DNA of 64,000 nt, from contig NZ_KB913032.1 in NCBI RefSeq assembly GCF_000384215.1, forward strand, positions 7,959,605 to 8,023,604, in the 5' to 3' direction. The stretch is from Amycolatopsis alba DSM 44262. GTDB lineage: Bacteria; Actinomycetota; Actinomycetes; Mycobacteriales; Pseudonocardiaceae. The notes beneath the pieces were generated by a model. That model did no database searches, was not told the DNA's origin, and saw nothing but the letters and a program-made list of their open reading frames with translations. Positions 24,286-32,749 of this stretch are shown piece after piece; positions within the stretch are counted from its first letter, which is position 1, and each line of letters opens with the position of its first letter. Position numbers and translations under genes: made by a program.

Positions 24286-25266
24286 GTGACCACCGCCACC
24301 GCCGACCCGACCACCACCATGGTCGCGCGAGATTTCACGGATTTCCGCACGGTGGTGTCGCAATCCTTCGTGCCGCTGCACGTGACGAGCGAGCACCGTG
24401 ACCACTTCCGCGGCCGCATCCGCTCATGCGGCGCCGACGACGTCCAATTGACCGAGGTGACCGCGTCCGCGCACGTGGTCGAGCGGACGCCCGAGCTCAT
24501 CGCCAGGGCGGACAGGCACTACTACAAGCTGAGCCTGATCCTGTCCGGGACCGGGCTGCTGATCCAGGACAACCGCGAGGCCATGCTGCGCCCCGGTGAC
24601 GTGGCGTTGTACGACACGCACCGCCCGTATTCCCTGGCGTTCGAAGAGGATTTCCGCACGCTCGTGGTGATGTTCCCGCAGCGGCTCATCGATCTCCCCC
24701 GTGATCTGGTCGGCCAGCTGACCGCGGTCCCGATGTCGGGCAAGCGGGGCATGGGCAACGTGGTCGTGCCGTTCCTCGCCCAGCTCGGCAGCAACCTCGA
24801 CCAGCTCGGCGGACCGGCGGGCGTCCGGCTCGCGCATACGGCGGTCGATCTGCTCGCCACCCTGTTCGCCAGCGAGCTCGACCTCGCCCGCGCGACGGCC
24901 GGGCCGCATCACGAGCTGATGCGCCGGGTCCTCGCCTACATCGACACGAACCTGTCCTCCACCGACCTCGGCCCGGCGCAGATCGCCGCCGAGCACTACA
25001 TCTCCACCCGGCATCTGCACGGCCTCTTCCACGAACAGGGCACGACCGTCTCGGGCTGGATCCGCACTCGCCGCCTGGAACACTGCCGCCGTGAATTACT
25101 GGACCCAGTGCACGCTTCGCGGCCAGTCGCCGCCATCGCGGCGAAGTGGGGATTCGTCGACGCGCCGCATTTCAGCCGCGTGTTCAAGACGGAATTCGGC
25201 TGCTCGCCGAGTGAACTGCGCCGCGGCTTGACCGTGAGCGATCGGTTGTTGCCGCCCAGCGCGTGA
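24286..25266 (+). CDS. AraC-family regulator (AraC_binding_2 type)
   Basis: A 326-residue protein with an N-terminal cupin-like AraC_binding_2 domain (YYKLSLILSGTGLLIQDNRE, LRPGDVALYDTHRPYSLAFE) and a C-terminal tandem HTH (STDLGPAQIAAEHYISTRHL; PVAAIAAKWGFVDAPHFSRV then FGCSPSELRR). GTG 24286 with GAGGTG is preferred; ATG 24268 is an alternative. Regulators of this architecture (FeaR-like) control amine oxidase and aldehyde dehydrogenase genes in enteric bacteria. That fits the downstream MoaF, importer and amine-oxidase genes. Confidence 0.88.
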   Translation: MTTATADPTTTMVARDFTDFRTVVSQSFVPLHVTSEHRDHFRGRIRSCGADDVQLTEVTASAHVVERTPELIARADRHYYKLSLILSGTGLLIQDNREAMLRPGDVALYDTHRPYSLAFEEDFRTLVVMFPQRLIDLPRDLVGQLTAVPMSGKRGMGNVVVPFLAQLGSNLDQLGGPAGVRLAHTAVDLLATLFASELDLARATAGPHHELMRRVLAYIDTNLSSTDLGPAQIAAEHYISTRHLHGLFHEQGTTVSGWIRTRRLEHCRRELLDPVHASRPVAAIAAKWGFVDAPHFSRVFKTEFGCSPSELRRGLTVSDRLLPPSA

Positions 25267-25306
25267 CAGCTGGCCCTTCACGGGCGGTCGCCTGAACGAT
25301 GACCGC

Positions 25307-26074
25307 ATGTCCGAAGCACCCGAGGAACAGTGGCGCACCTATGACGAGTTCGCCGCCGGAATAGCCACCTACCGCCTGCCGAACGCGGACCTGTCGGGAC
25401 GCGAGCTCACCGTCACCCTCGACGACGGTGCGACGCTCGCGCTGCGGTTCGAGGACGCGGAAACCGTCACCTGCAACGGCATCAAGGATCCGTACGACGC
25501 GGTCGCCGTCCGGGAAGACGTCTTCTTCGTCAATCTCCCCCTTACCAGTGTGGAAGGTGAAGCGCTCACCGTCGTCTTCTCCACGACGACGCATCGCGCG
25601 CTCGCCGTGCGCTCGGTGATCGGCGCCGAGGACGTCGAAGGCGTTCCCCGTGTCTCCCAGACGTTCTGGTCCGGCACCACCGACGCGGGCACGCCGACCG
25701 GCGAGGAACCGGGGCCGTCGCGCGACCTGATCGGCAAGCGCAACGTCTACCGCTACAGCCCGGAACACCTCTACGAGCACGTGTACGTGTCTTCGCAGCG
25801 CTATGCCTGGCAATGCCTCGAAGGCGTGCAGCGCGGCCACGGAGACATGGACCTGTCGACGGTGTGGAAGTTCCAGGACGGGCTCTACCTGTTCTGCTTC
25901 CGCGAGTTCCGCATCGCCGTGGCCAGCGTGTGGCTGCACGACCTCGGCTACGCGCTGAAGACCACCGGCGTCTTCCTCGGTCTGACCGGCGACGGCCGCT
26001 CGGAACATTCCCGCGCGGGCGGGCACATCTACCCACTCGGCGCGGTCGCCTATCCCGACGCGCAACCGGTTTAA
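25307..26074 (+). CDS. MoaF-family protein (monoamine-regulon type), copy 1
   Basis: A 255-residue protein with tandem calycin-like beta-barrel halves (MoaF N- and C-terminal domains). Diagnostic is SPEHLYEHVYVSSQRYAWQC (about residues 146-165), shared with the second copy at 34804 as EH-x-YEHVY-x-S-xxx-Y-x-WQCL. Databases name the family molybdenum cofactor biosynthesis F. However, the known Klebsiella moaF is required for a monoamine-inducible protein, and here two copies flank a copper amine oxidase. A role in amine catabolism is therefore more likely than in molybdopterin synthesis. The biochemical activity is unknown. Confidence 0.8.
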   Translation: MSEAPEEQWRTYDEFAAGIATYRLPNADLSGRELTVTLDDGATLALRFEDAETVTCNGIKDPYDAVAVREDVFFVNLPLTSVEGEALTVVFSTTTHRALAVRSVIGAEDVEGVPRVSQTFWSGTTDAGTPTGEEPGPSRDLIGKRNVYRYSPEHLYEHVYVSSQRYAWQCLEGVQRGHGDMDLSTVWKFQDGLYLFCFREFRIAVASVWLHDLGYALKTTGVFLGLTGDGRSEHSRAGGHIYPLGAVAYPDAQPV

Positions 26075-26083
26075 GGAGTCTCA

Positions 26084-26476
26084 GTGTCCAATTTAGACAT
26101 CATCGCCGCGCACTACGCCGCGAGCGACCGGGGCGACCTGGCGGGCATGCTTGCCCCGCTCGGTCCCGCGACCACCTGGACGGAGGCGGCCGGTTTCCCT
26201 TACGCCGGCACCTACACCGGTCCGGAAGAGGTCAAGGAAAAGGTCTTCGGCGCGATCGCGAACGACTGGGACGGCTACGGTTTCGTCCTGGGCGAGCTCG
26301 CCGACGCGGGTGACACGGTGATCGGCATCGGCACCTACCAGGGCAAGCACCGCGAGACCGGTCGCTCGTTCACCGCCCGAGTCGCGCACGTGTGGAAATT
26401 CGACGGCGGCAAGGTCACTTCGTTCGAGCAGATCGTCGACTCCGTGCCCGTCGCCGAAGCCATGGAGAACCGGTGA
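26084..26476 (+). CDS. SnoaL/NTF2-like protein
   Basis: A 130-residue cone-shaped NTF2-like protein (IIAAHYAASDRGDLAGMLAP, GFPYAGTYTGPEEVKEKVFG, RVAHVWKFDGGKVTSFEQIV). Members bind or isomerise small hydrophobic molecules. The start is GTG 26084 with TAAGGAG upstream. It ends in a GTGA overlap with the solute-binding protein, so it belongs to the MoaF-importer operon. The substrate is unknown. Confidence 0.85.
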   Translation: MSNLDIIAAHYAASDRGDLAGMLAPLGPATTWTEAAGFPYAGTYTGPEEVKEKVFGAIANDWDGYGFVLGELADAGDTVIGIGTYQGKHRETGRSFTARVAHVWKFDGGKVTSFEQIVDSVPVAEAMENR

Positions 26477-27651
26477 AACCCGCGCGGCGCCTGGTCGCCC
26501 TCTCCGCCGCCGTCCTGCTGGCCACCGCGGGCTGCGCCGGGGCGGACAGCGGTTCGAGCGGGCCGATCGTGGTCGGTTCGGTCAACGCGCTGAGCGGCGC
26601 GGCCACCTTCCCCGAAGCGTCACAGGCGGCCAAGGCGGTCTTCGACGCGGCCAACGCGAGCGGTGGCGTCAACGGAAGACAGATCCAGTACAAGGCCCTC
26701 GACGACAAGGGCGACCCGGCGGCCGCGGCGGCAGCGGCCCGCGAGGTCGTCGGCCGTGACGAAGCGGTGGCGCTGGTCGGCTCGTCCAGCCTCATCGAGT
26801 GCGAGATCAACAACAAGTACTACGAGCAGCAGAAGATCCTGTCCATCCAGGGCATCGGCGTCGACCCGGCGTGCTTCACCAGCCCCAACATCGCCCCGGC
26901 CAACGTCGGCCCGTACCACGACATGACGCTGACCCTGCTCTACGGGTCGGAAACGCTGAAGCTGAACGACATCTGCGCGCTGCTGGAGATCGCGGGCAAC
27001 ACGCTGCCGTCGTATCAGGCGGCCATCGACGAGTGGTCGGCCATCACCGGCAAGAAGCTCAAGTACCTCGACGCGACCGTGCCCTACGGCGGTTCCGACT
27101 ACACCTCCTACATCGTCAAGGCCCGCAACGCCGGGTGCAAGGCGATCACGGTGAACCCGGTCGAGCCGGACTCCATCGGCCAGCTCAAGGCGGCCGCGGC
27201 GCAGGGCTGGAACGACGTCACGTGGCTGCTGCTCACCAGCGTCTACAGCGAGAACTACGCCAAGGCCATCACCAACGCCGGCGCCGGGGTGTACGTGCCC
27301 GCCGAGTTCTACCCGTTCACCGACTCGACCAGCCCGCAGAACAAGGACTGGCGCGAGCTGATGACGAAGAACAACATCCCGCTGACCTCGTTCAGCCAGG
27401 GCGGCTATCTGGCGGCGAAGTACTTCCTCGACGTCGCCAAGGGGATCAAGGGTGACGTCACCCGCGAGTCGGTCACCAAGGCGCTGCGTGAGATGAAGCC
27501 GATCACCGATCCGATGGTCGGCACGCCGTACGTCTTCGGACCCGGCCAGATCCACCACGACAACACCGCGGGCTGGCCGATCAAGCTCGCCTCCGGCACC
27601 AACAAATGGGAGCTCGTCGCCGACGACTGGCTGCGGATTCCCAAGAAGTAA
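26473..27651 (+). CDS. livK: Branched-chain-amino-acid-type ABC solute-binding lipoprotein
   Basis: A 392-residue Peripla_BP_6 protein with a lipoprotein signal (VALSAAVLLATAGC, Cys21 as lipidated residue). Landmarks are PIVVGSVNALSGAATFPEAS, ASGGVNGRQIQYKALDDKGD and VALVGSSSLIECE. It captures the imported substrate for the Liv permease that follows. In this family substrates include aliphatic amides, urea, amino acids and aromatic acids, so the liv name does not prove leucine. The start is GTG 26473, coupled to the upstream gene by a 4-bp overlap. Confidence 0.88.
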   Translation: MKPARRLVALSAAVLLATAGCAGADSGSSGPIVVGSVNALSGAATFPEASQAAKAVFDAANASGGVNGRQIQYKALDDKGDPAAAAAAAREVVGRDEAVALVGSSSLIECEINNKYYEQQKILSIQGIGVDPACFTSPNIAPANVGPYHDMTLTLLYGSETLKLNDICALLEIAGNTLPSYQAAIDEWSAITGKKLKYLDATVPYGGSDYTSYIVKARNAGCKAITVNPVEPDSIGQLKAAAAQGWNDVTWLLLTSVYSENYAKAITNAGAGVYVPAEFYPFTDSTSPQNKDWRELMTKNNIPLTSFSQGGYLAAKYFLDVAKGIKGDVTRESVTKALREMKPITDPMVGTPYVFGPGQIHHDNTAGWPIKLASGTNKWELVADDWLRIPKK

Positions 27652-27663
27652 CAGGAGGATTCG

Positions 27664-28524
27664 ATGCTGCAGGGAGCGCTGGCAGGCCTGGCCGCCGGCG
27701 GACTGTACGCGGTATTGGCGGTGTGCCTGACGCTGATGTCGCGGTTGGTGCGGGTGGTGAACTTCGCCCAGTCGGCCACCGGAATGTTCGGCTGTTACGT
27801 GGCGGTGTTCCTGTCCGTCGACCTGGGCCTGCCGACGTGGCTCGCCACCGTCGTCGGGATCCTGCTCGGCGGGCTGCTCAGCGCGCTGCTCGGCTGGATC
27901 GTGTCCACCTGGCTCGCCGAGGCGGACACCGGCACCCGCTCGGCGGTCACCGTCGCGGTGCTGCTCCTGCTGATCTCGTTGTCGTTCATCCTGTTCGGCA
28001 ACAAACCGCAGCCGTTCCACCCGATCCTCGACGGTCCGGCGGTCACCGTCGGCGGCGTGGTGATCAGCCAGGTCACCGTGGTCACCGTCGCGCTGGCGGT
28101 GCTGGTGGCGGTGGCCAGCAGGCTGGTGCTGAGCCGGACCCCGGCGGGGGTCCAGCTCAGGGCCCTGTCCGAACGCCCGACGACGGCGGAGCTGCTGGGC
28201 ATCCCGGCGAAACGGCTCAGCGTTGCGGTCTGGGCGGTCACCGGGGTGGTCGGCACGCTGGTCATCTCGATCGTCGCGCCGTCGCAGTCCAACGACGCGA
28301 CCTCGCTGGCGATGCTGGTGGTCCCCGCGGCCGCGGCGGCCCTGCTGGGCGGGTTCCGCCGTCTCGACCTCGCGGTCGCGGGCGGGCTGGGCCTCGGCCT
28401 GATCCAGGGCGCGGCCGCGCAGGTCGACGGGCTTTCGGTGGTGCGGTACTTCCTGCCGTTCGTGGTGATCGTGGCGCTGCTGCTCTGGTCGCAGCGCAAG
28501 GAGGTGTGGGATGCGGCTCGCTGA
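27664..28524 (+). CDS. livH: LivH-type ABC permease
   Basis: A 286-residue integral membrane protein with about eight helices. It starts LQGALAGLAAGGLYAVLAVC, typical of LivH (GLxxGxxYALxA), and ends in RYFLPFVVIVALLLWSQRKE. It is 12 bp after the binding protein with AGGAGG before ATG 27664, and overlaps the next gene by 14 bp. Confidence 0.9.
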   Translation: MLQGALAGLAAGGLYAVLAVCLTLMSRLVRVVNFAQSATGMFGCYVAVFLSVDLGLPTWLATVVGILLGGLLSALLGWIVSTWLAEADTGTRSAVTVAVLLLLISLSFILFGNKPQPFHPILDGPAVTVGGVVISQVTVVTVALAVLVAVASRLVLSRTPAGVQLRALSERPTTAELLGIPAKRLSVAVWAVTGVVGTLVISIVAPSQSNDATSLAMLVVPAAAAALLGGFRRLDLAVAGGLGLGLIQGAAAQVDGLSVVRYFLPFVVIVALLLWSQRKEVWDAAR

Positions 28525-30214
28525 ACGCGGGATGCCGTTCGTGATCGCCCTGGTCGCGATCGCGGCGGGCTTCGGCCTGAGCGTCGGGCTGGACGGGTAC
28601 TTCGTCTACCTCGGCATGAGCGCCGTCGTCGCCGGGATCTCGCTGCTCGGCCTGGGCGTGGTCACCGGCAGCGCGGGGATGATCTCGCTGTGCCAGCTGA
28701 CCTTCGGCGCCGTCGGCGCCTGGGTGGTGTCGGCGCTGAACGAGGCGCAGGCGCCCGGCGGGTTCCTGACGTGGCTGGTCCTCGGCGGTCTCGCCGCAGG
28801 CGTGGTCGGGGTGCTCGTCGGGCTTCCGGCGTTGCGGCTGCGCGGGATCAACCTCGCCGTGGTCACGCTGGGGCTCGCCGCCGCGGCGGACCTCGCGCTG
28901 GTCCAGCTCCAGTTCCCCGGTGTCTCCGGCGGGATCTCGGTCGAACGGCCGGACGCCTTCTCCGACGACCGGAGCTACTTCCAGCTCGCCGTCGTGGTGC
29001 TGGTGCTGTGCTGCCTGGCCGTGTACTTCCTGCGCCGCGGGCGCTGGGGCAGCGCGTGGCAGGCGGTGGCGTTCTCCGAACGCGGCACGGCGGCCGCGGG
29101 CACGAGCGTGCGGACGTCGAAGCTGACCGCGTTCGCGGTGAGCGCCACCCTCGGCGGGATCAGCGGCGGACTGCTCACCGGGCAGGTCGGGCTCGCCTTC
29201 CCGGCCAGTTTCACCGCGATCCAGTCGCTGGCGCTGTACGTGCTGGCGATCATGTCGGGCGCGCATCTGATCGACATGGCCGTCTTCGGCGCGGTGCTGT
29301 GGGTCGGCGTGCCGGAACTGCTGAAGCGCTGGGGAATCCCGCAGGACTGGGGATTCGTGGTGTTCGGCGTGCTCGGGGTCCAGGCGCTGGCGAGCGGCGG
29401 GAACCTGGGCACCACGGTGCGGCAGGTGTGGTACCGGCGGTCCAAGAAGGAGCCCGCGAAACTCGACCTGGCCGCCGGGACCGCGGCCATCGAGCCCAAG
29501 GCGCCCGGTCCGCCGGTGCTCACCGTGCGCGGGCTGAGCGTGAGCTTCGGGCACGTGGCCGCACTGTCCTCAGTGGACATCGCGGTGCCGGAACACGGGG
29601 TGCTCGGCGTCATCGGGCCGAACGGCGCGGGCAAATCGACGCTGGTCGACGCGATCAGCGGATTCCTGCCCAATGCCGAGGGTTCGGTGGAACTCGGCGG
29701 CAAGCCGCTGGCCGGATCGCCGTCGAACCGGGCCCGCGCCGGGCTGCGCCGGACGTTCCAGCAGGACCGTGTCCCGCCGGGGCTGACGGTCGGGGCGTAT
29801 CTGAAGTTCCTCGCCCGGCGACGGCTCACCGCCGACGAGATCGGCGAGGCACTGGACTTCTTCGGCTGCCCCGCCGCCCGCACCCCGCTGTCGCAAGTGG
29901 ACGTCGGTGCGCGCAGGCTGGTCGAGGTCGTCGGGCATCTGCTGGCCAAGCCGCGCGTCCTGCTCCTCGACGAGCCGGCCGCCGGGCTTCCGCACGAGGA
30001 GCACGTCGCGTTCGGGGAACGGCTGCGGCAGGTCCCGGCGCGGTTCGGGGTGTCGGTGCTGCTCATCGAGCACGACCTCGACCTGGTGCGCTCGGTCTGC
30101 GACACGATCACCGTCCTCGACTTCGGCCGCGTGCTGGCCTCCGGTCCGCAGGCCGAGGTGCTCGCGGATCCGGCCGTGCTCAAGGCGTACATGGGTGAAA
30201 CGGAGATGCTGTGA
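28511..30214 (+). CDS. Fused LivM permease - LivG ATPase
   Basis: A 567-residue fusion. Residues 1-310 are a LivM permease (VTGSAGMISLCQLTFGAVGA, LRGINLAVVTLGLAAAADLA, SFTAIQSLALYVLAIMSGAH). Residues about 335-567 are an ABC ATPase with Walker A GPNGAGKST (369-377), Walker B RVLLLDEPAAGL and the LivG-type end DPAVLKAYMGE. The signature position reads VDVGARR rather than LSxGQxR/LAYGQQR, so this ATPase may depend on the LivF partner for its second active site. Separate LivM and LivG genes are usual; the fusion is also seen in other actinobacteria. Confidence 0.88.
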   Translation: MRLAERGMPFVIALVAIAAGFGLSVGLDGYFVYLGMSAVVAGISLLGLGVVTGSAGMISLCQLTFGAVGAWVVSALNEAQAPGGFLTWLVLGGLAAGVVGVLVGLPALRLRGINLAVVTLGLAAAADLALVQLQFPGVSGGISVERPDAFSDDRSYFQLAVVVLVLCCLAVYFLRRGRWGSAWQAVAFSERGTAAAGTSVRTSKLTAFAVSATLGGISGGLLTGQVGLAFPASFTAIQSLALYVLAIMSGAHLIDMAVFGAVLWVGVPELLKRWGIPQDWGFVVFGVLGVQALASGGNLGTTVRQVWYRRSKKEPAKLDLAAGTAAIEPKAPGPPVLTVRGLSVSFGHVAALSSVDIAVPEHGVLGVIGPNGAGKSTLVDAISGFLPNAEGSVELGGKPLAGSPSNRARAGLRRTFQQDRVPPGLTVGAYLKFLARRRLTADEIGEALDFFGCPAARTPLSQVDVGARRLVEVVGHLLAKPRVLLLDEPAAGLPHEEHVAFGERLRQVPARFGVSVLLIEHDLDLVRSVCDTITVLDFGRVLASGPQAEVLADPAVLKAYMGETEML

Positions 30215-30906
30215 ACGCGTTGCGGATAGCGGGGCTGACGGTCACCCGCGGTGCCGGGCCGGTGATCTCCGGCGTCGACCTGACGCTGGAACCGGGCCGG
30301 ATCACCGCGCTCGTCGGGCCCAACGGCGCCGGGAAGACCAGTCTGCTCGAAGCCGTTTCCGGTGTCGTGCCCGTCGCGGCCGGAACCGTCCACATCGGAC
30401 CGGACGAGATCACGAAGCAGTCGCGGGTCTCCCGCGCCCGGCGGGGCCTGGCGCATATCGAGCAGGGGCGCGCGGTGTTCGGCGGGCTGACGGTGCTGGA
30501 GAACCTGATGCTCACCGCGCGCACCCGCGCGCGGGCCGACGAACTGTTCGAACTGTTCCCCGAACTCGAGAAGCGCCGCGATTCCCCGGCGGCGCTGCTC
30601 AGCGGGGGCGAGCAGCAGATGGTGGTGCTGGCCCGCGCCTTCGCCGCGCGGCCGTCGTTCCTGCTGATCGACGAGATGTCGCTGGGACTCGCGCCGGTGG
30701 TGTTCACCCGGCTGCTGCCGATGGTGACCCGGTTCGCCGAGGAAGGGGCGGCGATCCTGCTGGTCGAGCAGTTCACGCACCTCGCGCTCGGGGTGGCCAG
30801 TGACGCTCTGGTGGTCTCGTCAGGGCGCGTCACCTACGCGGGTTCCGCTCAGGACCTGCTGGACTCCCCCGGCACCCTGCACACCGCCTACCTCGGGGAA
30901 TCCTGA
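30211..30906 (+). CDS. livF: LivF-type ABC ATPase
   Basis: A 231-residue ATPase. It has Walker A GPNGAGKTS, a LivF-like HIEQGRAVFGGLTVLENL, canonical signature LLSGGEQQMVVLARAF, Walker B FLLIDEMSLGLAP and switch His replaced by Gln-Phe (LLVEQFTHLAL), which is usual in LivF proteins. The GTG start overlaps the fusion gene by 4 bp. It is the last gene of the rightward operon starting at 25307. Confidence 0.9.
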   Translation: MNALRIAGLTVTRGAGPVISGVDLTLEPGRITALVGPNGAGKTSLLEAVSGVVPVAAGTVHIGPDEITKQSRVSRARRGLAHIEQGRAVFGGLTVLENLMLTARTRARADELFELFPELEKRRDSPAALLSGGEQQMVVLARAFAARPSFLLIDEMSLGLAPVVFTRLLPMVTRFAEEGAAILLVEQFTHLALGVASDALVVSSGRVTYAGSAQDLLDSPGTLHTAYLGES

Positions 30907-30937
30907 AGCGCGACAACTTCACCCCACCGCCCGAACA

Positions 30938-30992
30938 CGTCGCGAAAGCCACCTTGGGGACATCAGACGTCGCGAAAGTGGCTTTCGCGACG
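30938..30992. repeat. Hairpin repeat, type 2 (CGAAAG...CTTTCG), convergent gap 1
   Basis: CGTCGCGAAAGCCAC (30938-30952) pairs with GTGGCTTTCGCGACG (30978-30992). The right half alone (30968-30992) folds as CGTCGCGAAAG-TGG-CTTTCGCGACG. It lies between the convergent livF and SDR genes. Related sequences occur at 38121, 46338 and 46440. Confidence 0.8.
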
Positions 30993-31034
30993 CACTCGGC
31001 CTCACGGACCGGCGAGGATCACGTCGGCGACGTA

Positions 31035-31081
31035 GTGAAGGCCTCCTTCCTTACCCTCAGGGTAGGGAAGGAGGCCTTCAC
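31035..31081. repeat. Hairpin repeat, type 1 (GTGAAGGCCTCC...), convergent gap 1
   Basis: A 47-bp near-perfect palindrome with 16-bp outer arms GTGAAGGCCTCCTTCC and GGAAGGAGGCCTTCAC, a short inner stem and a TCAG-type loop. It is close to the copies at 38033 and 46528 and probably folds as a bidirectional terminator between convergent transcripts. Confidence 0.8.
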
Positions 31082-31095
31082 GGACTCCGGCCGCG

Positions 31096-31893
31096 CTAAG
31101 AACCCATGCCCGCGCGTTCGAAGGCCAGGGTCGGCAGGTCGACGGCGTGCGCGCCACCATCGGCCACGATCACCGCACCGGTGATGTACGACGACTCCGA
31201 AGAACCCAGGAACCGCACGATCGAGGCGATCTCCTCCGGCTCGGCGGGACGGCGCAGCGGGACCTCGGCGGTGACGCGGCGATACCCCTCGGCGTGACCG
31301 CCGTCGAAGCCCGCGGCCTCGGCGAACTGGTCCATCTCGCCGTCCGCCATCGGGGTCCGCACCCAGCCGGGGCAGACCGCGTTCGCGCGGACGCCCTTCG
31401 GCCCGTAGTCGCGGGCGATCGAGCGGGTCAGCCCGATCAGCGCGTGCTTGGCGACGGTGTACCCGGCGACGTTCGGCCCGGCGAACAGCCCGGCCAGCGA
31501 CGACACGATGACCACCTGGCCACCGGATTCGACCAGCGAGGGCAGGGTGGCCCGGCAGAACACGAAGGCGCTTGACAGGTTCGAGCGCAGGGCCAGTTCC
31601 CATTCCTCGTCGCCGGTGTCGACCACCGAAGACAGGCCGTGCCCGCCGGCGTTGGCCACCACGACGTCGATCCGGCCGAACTTGCCGACGATCTCCGCAG
31701 CCGCGTTCTCGGCGGCTTCGCGATCGCTGGCGTCGCACGCGATGACGTGCGCGCCGGTTTCGGCGGCCACCTTCTCCAGCGGTTCGAGCCGGCGTCCGAG
31801 CACCACCACCTGGGCGCCCTCGTCGGCGTACCGGCGGGCGACCGCGGCACCGATACCGGTACCGCCACCCGTGATCGCGACTACCTTCTTCAC
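31096..31893 (-). CDS. SDR-family oxidoreductase 1
   Basis: A 265-residue classical short-chain dehydrogenase. The cofactor motif is TGGGTGIG (residues 8-15) with VVVLGRR after beta-2, suggesting NADP(H) preference. VANAGG, a Ser in VIVSSLAGL and Tyr-x3-Lys in GYTVAKH complete the catalytic set. It begins at GTG 31893 and follows the second SDR by 14 bp in the same leftward operon, divergent from the amine oxidase. It could reduce or oxidise the carbonyl released by amine oxidation; the substrate is not known. Confidence 0.85.
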   Translation of the reverse strand: MKKVVAITGGGTGIGAAVARRYADEGAQVVVLGRRLEPLEKVAAETGAHVIACDASDREAAENAAAEIVGKFGRIDVVVANAGGHGLSSVVDTGDEEWELALRSNLSSAFVFCRATLPSLVESGGQVVIVSSLAGLFAGPNVAGYTVAKHALIGLTRSIARDYGPKGVRANAVCPGWVRTPMADGEMDQFAEAAGFDGGHAEGYRRVTAEVPLRRPAEPEEIASIVRFLGSSESSYITGAVIVADGGAHAVDLPTLAFERAGMGS

Positions 31894-31907
31894 TTGCGGA
31901 GTCCTTT

Positions 31908-32627
31908 CTAAGCGGGAAAACCGGAGCGGGCCGAGACGCCGAAGTCGGCGAGCACGGCCTGGCCGTTGACCGCCCGCGAACGAGCGGACGCGAGATGGAG
32001 CACCTGCCAGGCGACTTCTTCCGGAGCCTGCACCGGGAACGCGGGATCGTCGAGCACCTCGCCGAGATCGCCGCGCGCCATCGGGGTGTCGACCACCGAC
32101 GGGCAGACGCAGTTCACCCGGATACCGGGGAGATCGACCGCGAGCGCCCTGGTCATCGCGACCACCGCGCCCTTCGAGGCGCAGTACGGCACCATGCCGG
32201 GCGCGCTGGTGAAGGCCGAGTCGCTGGCCAGCAGGACAACCGAGCCGTTCGCCGCGGCGAGCCACGGCGCGGCGTGTTTGACCAGCAGGAACTGGCCGGT
32301 GACATTGACCGCCATCAGCGCGGCGAAATCCTCCGCCGAGGTTTCGGTGACCGGTGTCCCCACCGGGCCGGAAATCCCGGCACAGCCGACCACGACGTCG
32401 AGCCCGCCGAACCGGCTCGCCACGGCGTCGATCGCGGCGACCATCGAAGGCTCGTCGGTCACGTCGGCGTGGACCGCCAGGAGACCGTCCGCGAGGGTGG
32501 GCACGGGTGCCCGGTCGAGGGCGCCGACCCGCGCGCCCTCCGCAAGGAACGCCTGGACGCAGGCAAGGCCGATACCGGACGCCGCGCCGGTCACCAGCAC
32601 GGCCTTGCCCGCGAGATCCAGTCCCAT
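31908..32627 (-). CDS. SDR-family oxidoreductase 2
   Basis: A 239-residue classical SDR with TGAASGIG near the N-terminus, an acidic Asp in GALDRAP suggesting NAD(H), Ser in LLASDSAF and Tyr-x3-Lys in PYCASKG. The ends are short relative to the family. ATG 32627 is chosen at the start of the Rossmann fold; ATG 32669, adding 14 residues and preceded by AAGGA, is a real alternative. It shares a 122-bp divergent promoter region with the amine oxidase gene. Confidence 0.83.
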   Translation of the reverse strand: MGLDLAGKAVLVTGAASGIGLACVQAFLAEGARVGALDRAPVPTLADGLLAVHADVTDEPSMVAAIDAVASRFGGLDVVVGCAGISGPVGTPVTETSAEDFAALMAVNVTGQFLLVKHAAPWLAAANGSVVLLASDSAFTSAPGMVPYCASKGAVVAMTRALAVDLPGIRVNCVCPSVVDTPMARGDLGEVLDDPAFPVQAPEEVAWQVLHLASARSRAVNGQAVLADFGVSARSGFPA

Positions 32628-32749
32628 GGCGTCATCCTGCGGTCTGGACCTTTCGCGGCGGTTGGCCATCCGCGCATCCTTCTTGTCGACAGCCGCATGA
32701 CGGCCTCGCGGTCTTTTCAGGAAAGGGCGGACCGGCAAGACTGCGAAGT

